Below the pieces are notes generated by a model that worked only from the letters and a program-made list of their open reading frames with translations, searched no databases and was not told where the DNA came from. A DNA stretch of 11,913 nt. It comes from an uncultured Collinsella sp. (GTDB taxonomy: Bacteria; Actinomycetota; Coriobacteriia; Coriobacteriales; Coriobacteriaceae). A program made the translations under genes and the position numbers. Below, one piece after another: positions 6,297-11,913 of this stretch (position 1 is its first letter; every line of letters starts with the position of its first letter). The DNA lies in NCBI GenBank assembly GCA_902492855.1, contig CABUMU010000060.1:1-11913 (forward strand). The letters run 5' to 3'.

Positions 6297-6390
6297 CTTC
6301 CCCAGGCACCCGATCTTGCCGTTCAAACCGTCGCTTGCGTACCAAAGTACGCGGCGATCCTTTTACGGCAACCTCGGGCACCTGGGAGAG
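6297..6390. repeat. Intergenic hairpin repeat, copy 1
   Basis: A 94-base element beginning CTTCCCCAGG, 18 bases after the stop of the first paralog. It folds on itself: CCCAGG 6301-6306 with 6381-6386, CCCGA 6309-6313 with 6374-6378, TTGCCGT 6316-6322 with 6365-6371, TCGC 6331-6334 with GCGA 6354-6357, and an apical GCGTAC 6337-6342 with GTACGC 6347-6352 closing a CAAA loop. A second copy follows the next gene. There is no T-run at its 3' side, so it is not a simple terminator. Confidence 0.85.
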
Positions 6391-6426
6391 CCGTTTCCTT
6401 GGTTGGTTAAAAGGTTTAGGAGTTAT

Positions 6427-7590
6427 ATGCCGGAAAATATTGAACAGCCGTTGCCGTCCACGTTTGAGGAGTTCAACGAGCAACGCAAGGCGGCGTTTAT
6501 TCGCGTCAAGGATTACAAGCAGGCGGGTAATCGCCTGGTCGGCTTTTTGTGCAGCTATACGCCGCTCGAGATTATCGATGCCGCGGGCGCTGCAAGTGTG
6601 GCCTTGTGCGGCACATCCGACGAGGTGATTCCCGAGGCCGAGAAGGTGCTGCCGGCAAACCTCTGCCCGCTCATCAAGTCGACCTACGGTTTTGCCTACT
6701 CGCAAAAGTGCCCGTTTACGTACTTTAGCGACATGATCATCGGTGAGACCACCTGCGACGGCAAGAAGAAGATGTACGAACTGCTCAACGAGCTCAAGCG
6801 CACGTATATTCTGCATCTTCCGCAGGGTCGCGATCGCGCCTACGAGCGCGAGGGCTGGTACGAGGAGTGCCGTCTGCTCAAGGAGGAGCTCGAGGGCTTC
6901 TACGGCATCACGATTACCGATGACGATCTGTGCGCCGCCGTACGCCGTCGCAACCGTTTGCGTGCGGCCCAGCTCGAGATGTTTGCGCTGCAGGCCAACC
7001 AGCCGGCGGCCATGAGCGGCGTCGATCTGATGAGCACCATGTTTGCCGGTACGTTCAGCTTTGATATCGAGGCTTATACGCAGCAGCTGGAGCAAAAGGT
7101 CGTCAAGCTGCGCGAGGCCTACGACGCGGGCGAGCGCCCGGTTGCGGCGGATGCCAAGCGCATTCTGATCACCGGTTGCCCGGTGGGCGGCGTGATCAAC
7201 AAGATGGGTCGCACCATCGAGTCCAACGGCGGCGTGGTCGTGTGCATGGACGACTGCTCGGGCGAGCGTACGGCGGCCATGATGATCGATCCGGAGGCTC
7301 CCGACATCCTGCGCGCCATCGCCGACCGCTATCTGGATATCAACTGCTCGGTCATGACGCCCAACGACGGTCGTATGGAAAACACGCTGGCTATGTGCGA
7401 GAAGTATCATGTCGATGGCGTGGTAGAGAGCGTGCTACAGGCTTGCCACACCTTTAACGTGGAGAGCGCGCGCATGCAGGAGGCCGTCGAGGGTGCGGGT
7501 ATTCCGTATATGAAGATCGAGACCGACTACAGCAACGGTGACATGGGCCAGATCGAGACGCGCATCGCTGCCTTTATCGAGACGCTCTAG
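6427..7590 (+). CDS. 2-hydroxyacyl-CoA dehydratase D / double-cubane cluster family protein, second paralog
   Basis: A 387-residue paralog of the preceding protein with the same Cys framework: 'GFLCSYTPLEII' (C42), 'VALCGTSDE' (C61), 'NLCPLIKSTYGFAYSQKCP' (C80, C95), 'GETTCDGKKKMYE' (C110), 'CMDDCSGERT' (C273, C277), 'INCSVMTPND' (C307), and 'QACHTFNVES' (C340). Unlike the first paralog it has a Cys in 'ITGCPVGG' (C251), where the other has Thr288, and C273. The family's electron donor is the activator encoded 155 bases downstream. The pair may form a heterodimer or two separate enzymes with different substrates; the sequence does not decide. ATG 6427 is preceded by AGGAG (6418-6422), four bases upstream; the frame stays open far upstream but that overlaps the first gene and lacks family similarity. 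It is flanked on both sides by copies of the hairpin repeat. Confidence 0.82.
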   Translation: MPENIEQPLPSTFEEFNEQRKAAFIRVKDYKQAGNRLVGFLCSYTPLEIIDAAGAASVALCGTSDEVIPEAEKVLPANLCPLIKSTYGFAYSQKCPFTYFSDMIIGETTCDGKKKMYELLNELKRTYILHLPQGRDRAYEREGWYEECRLLKEELEGFYGITITDDDLCAAVRRRNRLRAAQLEMFALQANQPAAMSGVDLMSTMFAGTFSFDIEAYTQQLEQKVVKLREAYDAGERPVAADAKRILITGCPVGGVINKMGRTIESNGGVVVCMDDCSGERTAAMMIDPEAPDILRAIADRYLDINCSVMTPNDGRMENTLAMCEKYHVDGVVESVLQACHTFNVESARMQEAVEGAGIPYMKIETDYSNGDMGQIETRIAAFIETL

Positions 7591-7686
7591 CTTCCCCAGG
7601 CATAGGATCTTGCTCCTCAAACCGTCGCTTGCGTACCCAAAGTACGCTGCGCTCCTCTTTTGGGGCAATCTCCGGCACCTGAGAAA
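7591..7686. repeat. Intergenic hairpin repeat, copy 2
   Basis: A 96-base element starting CTTCCCCAGG right after the TAG of the second paralog, about four fifths identical to copy 1 by eye. The same stems form: TTGCTCC 7610-7616 with GGGGCAA 7662-7668, GGA 7605-7607 with TCC 7671-7673, GCGTAC 7631-7636 with GTACGC 7642-7647, and a CCAGG/CCTG(A)G base. Differences from copy 1 are compensatory in three pairs. The remaining 59 bases to the activator gene hold only its ribosome site. Confidence 0.85.
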
Positions 7687-7745
7687 CCTAGAGCTAAGGC
7701 GCCTGAACACGCCGTTACCTTTGATGTTTAGATTGGGAGAGAGCC

Positions 7746-8510
7746 ATGATAGGGATCGGGATCGATATCGGGTCTACGGCGGCTAAGGCTGCTGTGGTCG
7801 ATGGGGAGGGTTCGGTGGCGTGGACGTGCGTGCAGCCAACCGGGTTCTCCTCGGTCGATGCTTCCGAGCGGCTGCGCGAGGCACTGGCAGCGGCCGGCTA
7901 TGACGTGACGGGCGACGATGTGCGCGTGATCGCGACCGGCTACGGTCGTGTCGCCGTGCCCTATGCACACAAGGTCGTGACCGAGATCTCCTGCCACGGC
8001 ACCGGTGCCGTGTGCCTGTTTGGCGACCACGGGACCGTGATCGACGTGGGCGGCCAGGACACCAAGGTCATTCAGCTTAAAAGTGGCCGCGTGTCCAAGT
8101 TTGCCATGAACGACAAGTGCGCTGCCGGCACGGGGCGCTTTTTGGAGATCATGGCCGATCGCCTGGGCATTTCCCAGCAGCAGATGGCCGATCTGGCGCG
8201 TTCCGGCGAGCCCACCAAGATCAGCAGCATGTGCACGGTGTTTGCCGAAAGCGAGGTCATCAGCCTGATCGGTCGCGGTGAGCCGCGCGAGAACATTGCG
8301 CGTGGCGTGATCGACAGCGTGGTCTCGCGCGTGGCGACCATGGCCGGGCAGGCCGCGGGCGCCCCGTACTACCTGACCGGTGGCCTGTGCGAGAACGCCT
8401 TCGTGGTGGAGCGGTTGGGCGAGCTGCTGGGGGCGCCGGTGACCACCTCGCCCCAGGCTCGCTTTGCCGGTGCCATCGGCGCGGCGATTCGCGCCGCCGC
8501 CTTGGCCTAG
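7746..8510 (+). CDS. ATP-dependent activator of the dehydratase/double-cubane proteins (HgdC/YjiL family)
   Basis: A 254-residue ASKHA-fold ATPase. Homologues form a dimer bridged by one [4Fe-4S] cluster and use ATP hydrolysis to push a low-potential electron into the partner protein. The phosphate-1 motif is 'GIDIGSTAAKAAVVD' (residues 5-19), the phosphate-2 segment is 'TVIDVGGQDTKVIQL' (97-111), and the adenosine-side segment is 'YYLTGGLCENAFV'. The two cluster Cys are C125 in 'MNDKCAAGTGRF' and C163 in 'SSMCTVFAESEV', both in their conserved settings. The length is standard for the family. GGGAG (7735-7739) lies six bases before ATG 7746. One activator probably serves both upstream paralogs. 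The glycosyltransferase starts 14 bases after its stop, so the operon continues. Confidence 0.9.
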   Translation: MIGIGIDIGSTAAKAAVVDGEGSVAWTCVQPTGFSSVDASERLREALAAAGYDVTGDDVRVIATGYGRVAVPYAHKVVTEISCHGTGAVCLFGDHGTVIDVGGQDTKVIQLKSGRVSKFAMNDKCAAGTGRFLEIMADRLGISQQQMADLARSGEPTKISSMCTVFAESEVISLIGRGEPRENIARGVIDSVVSRVATMAGQAAGAPYYLTGGLCENAFVVERLGELLGAPVTTSPQARFAGAIGAAIRAAALA

Positions 8511-8524
8511 GGGCGTACCGCGAC

Positions 8525-9742
8525 ATGCGCATCCTCAATATCTCGGCACAAAAACCAGATAGCACCGGCAGCGGCACCTACCTTGCCGCGCTCGTGCGCG
8601 AGCAGATCGAGACGGGGCATCGCGCCGCCGTGCTTGGCGGTGCGGCGCCGGGTGATACCCAAGGCGAGCTGGACCGGCGCGCTGCCGTGTTTGCCGTACC
8701 GTTCGAGTCGCCCGAGCTGCCGTTTCCCATCTGCGGTATGTCCGATGTCATGCCCTATCCCTCCACGCGCTATCGTGAGCTGACGCCTTCGATGCTCAAG
8801 GCATTTGAGCGGGCATTTGCTAATGCAATCGATCGGGCGGTGACTGAGTTTCGGCCCGATCTGGTGCTCTGCCATCACCTGTATCTGGTGACCGCATTGG
8901 CGCGCGAGTGCGTCCGGGGCGTGCCGGTTGTTGCCGTGTGCCATTCGACCGATCTGCGCCAGCTACGTTCGCATGCGCTCGAGCGCGATCGCATCGTAAG
9001 TGCGGTTCGTCGGCTCGATGCCGTCTTTGCGCTCCATGCTGAGCAGGCTGAGCAGATTGGCCTGGTGTGCGGCGTCGATGCCGATCGCATCCACGTGATT
9101 GGGACGGGCTACGACCATCGCGTCTTCTGCCGCGACGCAAGCGTGGCGAGGCGGCCGGGATCGCTTGTGTACGTGGGCAAGATTTGCTTTAAAAAGGGTG
9201 TCGAGTCGCTGGTTCGAGCCGTGTCATTGTCGATTGACGATGACGTCCGCCCATCTGGCTTGGTACTTGTGGGCGGTCGCGGGGACGATGCCGAGTACGC
9301 GCGTATCGAGCGCTTGGCCGCGGCCTCGGATGTGCCGGTGAAGCTGGCGGGGCGCTTGGATAGCGATGGACTCGTGCATGCCTACCGCAGTTCCGACGTC
9401 TTTGTGCTGCCTTCGTTTTACGAGGGTCTGCCGCTCGTGACGATCGAGGCCCTCGCGTGCGGCTGCAAAGTTGTGGCGACCGATTTGCCCGGCGTTCGTC
9501 CCTGGATGGAGGCGATGCTTCCCGGTGCTCCCGTGACGTGGGTGGCGTCGCCGCGTATGACGGATGTCGACACGCCCGTGGCGGCCGACCTTCCGTTGTT
9601 TGAGCGCGCACTGGCAGATGCTATCGCGCAGGCGCTTGCGGCACCGCCTTCGACGTTCGAGCCGTCGGCGGTCTCTTGGGAAGCGTGCCTGGGGCGTATA
9701 CTAAAAGTCGTTGATTTGTTGGAAGGGGGTTCGTATGGCTGA
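8525..9742 (+). CDS. GT-B glycosyltransferase (GT4-like), overlapping selD
   Basis: A 405-residue retaining glycosyltransferase of the GT-B fold. The N-terminal half opens 'MRILNISAQKPDSTGSGTYLAALV', the usual beta-alpha start with a glycine-rich loop of GT4 enzymes. The C-terminal half has 'LVYVGKICFKKGVESLVRAV' and the EX7E donor-site motif 'FYEGLPLVTIEAL' with E300 and E308. There is no signal peptide or membrane segment, so it is cytoplasmic. The ATG at 8525 fits the domain start; ribosome pairing is weak (AGGGG 8509-8513). Its last eight bases overlap the first eight of selD (ATGGCTGA), so the two are translationally linked. Acceptor and donor are unknown. Its tie to selD makes a selenium-related role, such as selenosugar formation in the manner of SenB, worth considering, but a housekeeping glycan role is equally possible from sequence alone. 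Confidence 0.8.
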   Translation: MRILNISAQKPDSTGSGTYLAALVREQIETGHRAAVLGGAAPGDTQGELDRRAAVFAVPFESPELPFPICGMSDVMPYPSTRYRELTPSMLKAFERAFANAIDRAVTEFRPDLVLCHHLYLVTALARECVRGVPVVAVCHSTDLRQLRSHALERDRIVSAVRRLDAVFALHAEQAEQIGLVCGVDADRIHVIGTGYDHRVFCRDASVARRPGSLVYVGKICFKKGVESLVRAVSLSIDDDVRPSGLVLVGGRGDDAEYARIERLAAASDVPVKLAGRLDSDGLVHAYRSSDVFVLPSFYEGLPLVTIEALACGCKVVATDLPGVRPWMEAMLPGAPVTWVASPRMTDVDTPVAADLPLFERALADAIAQALAAPPSTFEPSAVSWEACLGRILKVVDLLEGGSYG

Positions 9743-10784
9743 CGATCAGATTAAGCTCACGTCTATGACTGCCGCGAGCGGTTGAGCCGCTAAGCTGGCT
9801 CCCGGAGCCCTCGCCCAGGTCCTGGGCGACTTGCCCAATGTGCATAACGACAATCTGCTCGTGGGGTTCGATACCTCCGACGATGCGAGCGTCTTCCGCG
9901 TAGGGGAGAACCTGGGGCTCGTGCAGTCCATCGACTTCTTCCCACCGATGGTCGACGACCCGTTTCTGTTTGGCCAGATTGCCGCGGCAAACTCACTGTC
10001 GGACATCTACGCCATGGGCGGGCGGCCGAGCCATGCCATGAACCTGCTGTGCATTCCCAGTTGCTTGGGCGTTGAGGTCGCCGGCGAAATTCTGGCGGGC
10101 GGCGCCGACAAGTGCGTCGAGGCTGGCTGCTCCATCGCGGGCGGCCACACCATCAACGACGACGAGCCCAAGTATGGACTGTCCGTGAGCGGGTTTGTCG
10201 CGCTCGACCGCATGCTCGCCAACAGCGGCGCGCGCGTGGGCGATGCGTTGCTGCTGACTAAGGCGGTTGGCTCGGGCATCATCACCACGGCCATTAAGGG
10301 CGAGCTCATCGAGCAGGACGAGGCCGCAGCCATGTTTGACTCGATGCGCACCCTCAACGAGGCTCCGATTCGTCTGGCCGAGGGACTTGAGCTTCACGGC
10401 TGCACCGACATCACGGGCTTTGGCCTGATCGGGCATGCGTGCGAGATGGCCGAGGGCTCGGGCGTGCAGATTGAGCTTGCGTCGGGGGCGGTGCCGCTCT
10501 TTGACCAGGTGCTCGACATGGCGCGTCTGGGCATTATCCCCGCGGGCTCCTACCGCAACCAGGACTTCTTTGGCCCGCGCGTGACGGCCGACGATGACCT
10601 GGCGCCGGGCATGCTCGACGCGCTGTACGATCCGCAGACCTCGGGTGGTTTGCTCATCGCGGCGCCCGCGGCGGATGTGGATGAGCTTGCGCGTCGCCTG
10701 GATGCCGAGGGGCGCGTTGCCGCCGTTGTCGGGCGCGTGTGCGAGGCGGAGCCGGGCGGTCCTGCCGTCCGCGTTGTCCGTTAA
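9735..10784 (+). CDS. selD: Selenophosphate synthetase SelD, a selenoprotein with Sec17 encoded by UGA
   Basis: 349 residues counting an in-frame TGA at 9783-9785 read as selenocysteine. SelD makes selenophosphate from selenide and ATP. The N-terminus MADDQIKLTSMTAASG-Sec-AAK lines up with the E. coli start, in which Cys17 is the catalytic residue and Lys20 is essential; here Sec17 and Lys20 are in the same places. Downstream motifs are canonical: 'DTSDDASV', 'DFFPPMVDDPFLFGQIAAANSLSDIYAMGG', 'TDITGFGLIGHA' and 'DPQTSGGLLIA'. GGAAGGGGG (9721-9729) lies five bases before ATG 9735. Automated calling that treats TGA as stop would start the gene at TTG 9831 and lose the active site. It overlaps the glycosyltransferase by eight bases and is followed by yedF after 58 bases. 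A selenoprotein SelD implies SelA, SelB and tRNA-Sec elsewhere in the genome. Confidence 0.95.
9783..9785 (+). other. selD: UGA selenocysteine codon of selD
   Basis: In-frame TGA at codon 17, at the position of the catalytic Cys of E. coli SelD. Coding continues in the same frame for 332 more codons with unbroken family similarity, including the 16 codons between TGA and the first alternative start. Confidence 0.93.
9811..9829 (+). promoter_or_regulatory. Candidate bacterial SECIS hairpin in selD
   Basis: UCGCCCAG (9811-9818) pairs perfectly with CUGGGCGA (9822-9829) around a GUC loop. The loop begins 34 bases after the UGA and starts with G, which fits the published general pattern of bacterial SECIS elements (apical loop about 16-37 bases downstream, G early in the loop). 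The AGGUC top also resembles the E. coli fdhF element. A smaller hairpin, GGCT/AGCC (9797-9809), lies between and may form part of a compound structure. Confidence 0.65.
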
Positions 10785-10842
10785 CGGTTTGTTTATTCAA
10801 CTATCTATCGTTCTTGATTGATTCATTCGAAAGGAATTTACT

Positions 10843-11469
10843 ATGTCTACCAAAATTGAAGTCAATGCCATGGGCGATGCCTGCCCGCTGCCCGTCGTCA
10901 AGACGCTTAAGGCACTCAAACAGCTTGACGGCGAGGGCGCCGTGGTGACCTCGGTCGACAACGAGACCGCCGTCAAGAACATCTCCAAGATGGCGCAGGA
11001 GAAGGGCTGCACGGCCTCAGTCGAGAAGGTTTCTGACGCCGAGTGGCACGTGACCGTCGCGACCGCCGGTGCCGTGGCCGTTGCGGACCCCGAGCAGGAC
11101 GGCGCCGCTTTCTGCGACGCCAGCGCCGGCAAGGGCAAGCTCGTCATTTCCGTCTACACCGACTGCATGGGCCGAGGCGACGACGAGCTGGGCCACAAGC
11201 TCATGAAGGCCTTCATCTTTGCCGTGACGCAGCAGGAGGAGCTGCCCGCGACCATGCTGTTCTACAACGGCGGCGCCAAGCTCACCGTCGAGGGCTCACC
11301 GGTACTCGACGACCTGAAGGGTCTGGCCGAGCAGGGTGTCGAGATTCTCACCTGTGGTACCTGCCTCGATCACTATGGCATTAAAGACCAGCTTGCGGTG
11401 GGCGAGGTCACCAACATGTACATGATCGTGGAGAAGATGGAGCAGGCCGTGCGCGTCGTGCGCCCGTAG
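10843..11469 (+). CDS. yedF: Selenium metabolism protein YedF (TusA-like plus DsrE-like)
   Basis: 208 residues with two parts. Residues 1-75 are a TusA/SirA-like domain with the CPLP motif (Cys14), the sulfur or selenium carrier site of the family. Residues about 98-208 form a DsrE/DsrF-like domain with 'VISVYTDCMGRGDDELG' (Cys108) and a 'TCGTCLDHYG' motif (Cys171, Cys174). This two-domain layout is the one known as the selenium-associated YedF family, found beside selD. The likely role is to bind and hand over selenium as a persulfide-like species in the cytoplasm; that is inference from family and context. AAGGA (10831-10835) lies seven bases before ATG. The 58-base gap after selD holds a small palindrome CCGTTAACGG (10778-10787) but no convincing terminator, so one operon is plausible. 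Confidence 0.88.
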   Translation: MSTKIEVNAMGDACPLPVVKTLKALKQLDGEGAVVTSVDNETAVKNISKMAQEKGCTASVEKVSDAEWHVTVATAGAVAVADPEQDGAAFCDASAGKGKLVISVYTDCMGRGDDELGHKLMKAFIFAVTQQEELPATMLFYNGGAKLTVEGSPVLDDLKGLAEQGVEILTCGTCLDHYGIKDQLAVGEVTNMYMIVEKMEQAVRVVRP

Positions 11470-11488
11470 CGTATTGGTTGGAGTTGCC

Positions 11489-11740
11489 ATGAGGGAGAAG
11501 CGCCCGGCGCTTGTCATCACGTTTCCCACCACGGCGGCCGCCATGGGTTGCGAGTCCCTGTGCATTGAGCGCGGCCTTCCCGGGCGAACGATTCCCGTGC
11601 CCGGGGAGGTCGCTGCCGGCTGCGGTCTGGCGTGGAAGGCGTTGCCTGCCGATGAGGAGCTGCTGCGCGGCGAACTTGCCGCGGCGGGCGTTCCCACCGA
11701 GGGCTATACCGTGATCGATATGTGGGAGGTCGTGCGATGA
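11489..11740 (+). CDS. DUF3343 family small protein, putative Se/S carrier
   Basis: 83 residues, single domain. 'ALVITFPTTAAAMGCESLC' at the start and 'IPVPGEVAAGCGLAW' in the middle match the DUF3343 pattern, in which a conserved Cys lies in an AGCGLA motif (here Cys46). C22 and C26 are additional. The family is commonly found next to yedF, selD and a selenium-linked cysteine desulfurase and is thought to carry selenium or sulfur. ATG 11489 has GGAG (11480-11483) five bases upstream; an earlier in-frame start at 11474 lacks one. Its TGA overlaps the ATG of the next gene (ATGA), giving coupled translation. Confidence 0.85.
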   Translation: MREKRPALVITFPTTAAAMGCESLCIERGLPGRTIPVPGEVAAGCGLAWKALPADEELLRGELAAAGVPTEGYTVIDMWEVVR

Positions 11741-11913
11741 TCTATCTGGATAACGCGGCTACGACCATGCACAAGCCGCAGACGGTCATCGATGCCGTGA
11801 CGCAGGCGATGTGCTCGCTTGGCAATGCCGGGCGCGGCGCCACGTCGGGTGCCCTCGATGCCGCTCGTACGATTCACGCTTGCCGTGCCAAGCTCGCGCG
11901 CCTTTTGGGTTGC
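11737..11913 (+). CDS. Cysteine desulfurase-like PLP enzyme, N-terminal part (cut by window end)
   Basis: The first 59 codons of a class V aminotransferase. 'MIYLDNAATTMHKP' is the standard opening of the cysteine desulfurase family, and 'GNAGRGATSGALDAARTIHACRAKLARLLGC' matches the branch with NPGRGGH-like sequence that accompanies selenium genes. It would mobilise sulfur or selenium from cysteine or selenocysteine for the carriers encoded upstream. GGGAGGT (11724-11730) sits six bases before ATG 11737, inside DUF3343. The PLP lysine and catalytic Cys lie beyond the window, so a full functional call is not possible. Confidence 0.85.
   Translation, partial: MIYLDNAATTMHKPQTVIDAVTQAMCSLGNAGRGATSGALDAARTIHACRAKLARLLGC

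Noticed and set aside
4665..6326. 553-codon open frame on the minus strand
   Set aside because: It is the antisense shadow of the first dehydratase-like gene, His/Leu/Gly-rich with no recognisable family; the + strand protein has clear motifs.
6097..6426. Upstream extension of the second paralog's frame into the first gene
   Set aside because: The extension is Arg/Pro/Ser-rich out-of-frame sequence and crosses the hairpin repeat; ATG 6427 has a ribosome site and family similarity begins there.
6205..7410. 401-codon open frame on the minus strand
   Set aside because: Shadow of the second dehydratase-like gene, same reasoning.
6297..7686. CRISPR array
   Set aside because: Only two copies, more than a gene apart, self-complementary and imperfect; no spacer regularity and no cas genes.
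9797..9809. GGCT/AGCC hairpin as the main SECIS
   Set aside because: Only four to five pairs and its loop is closer than the usual range; the hairpin at 9811-9829 fits better, though both may form.
9831..9833. TTG as the start of SelD
   Set aside because: No ribosome site, falls just after the SECIS-like hairpin and would remove the catalytic residue and Lys20.
10778..10787. CCGTTAACGG palindrome at the selD stop as a terminator
   Set aside because: Stem of at most three pairs with a four-base loop; too weak despite the following T-rich stretch.

Overview
This is a GC-rich window, roughly 60% by eye. All convincing genes lie on the + strand and are tightly packed, with good Shine-Dalgarno sites. 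The content fits an anaerobic gut actinobacterium of the Coriobacteriia, perhaps Collinsella. That placement is inferred from base composition and gene families, not from a marker gene. The theme is molybdenum uptake and cofactor synthesis followed by a selenium-linked operon.

Molybdenum block (1-4565). The window opens inside moeA, followed by mog, which completes molybdopterin adenylylation and metal insertion. After a terminator and an AT-rich promoter region with alternating TTCTC/GAGAA repeats comes modA, a Tat-type lipoprotein that binds molybdate. A second terminator separates it from modB and modC. The modB gene is unusual. It reads as a permease with an N-terminal signal sequence and an extracytoplasmic domain of about 210 residues, but it changes reading frame twice, near 2402 and near 2706. 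The permease core and ModC themselves are intact.

Long leader (4566-4994). This gap holds a likely promoter and a run of strong hairpins. One long-range pairing would hide the ribosome binding site of the next gene. A 22-codon reading frame with its own ribosome site lies inside the leader.

ATP-driven reductase block (4995-8510). Two paralogous proteins of the 2-hydroxyacyl-CoA dehydratase D / double-cubane cluster family are followed by their ASKHA-type ATPase activator. Each paralog is followed by a copy of a repeat of about 95 bp. The two copies fold into the same long hairpin and carry compensatory base changes.

Selenium block (8525-11913). A GT-B glycosyltransferase overlaps selD by 8 bases. 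SelD (selenophosphate synthetase) is itself a selenoprotein: residue 17 is encoded by an in-frame UGA, with a SECIS-like hairpin downstream. Then come yedF (TusA plus DsrE-like domains), a small DUF3343 protein, and the start of a cysteine desulfurase-like enzyme.

Read together, the molybdenum genes would serve molybdoenzymes, possibly a selenocysteine-containing formate dehydrogenase, and the last four genes handle selenium. The most interesting open question is why a low-potential ATP-driven reductase and a glycosyltransferase lie directly upstream of, and possibly in one operon with, selenium activation.
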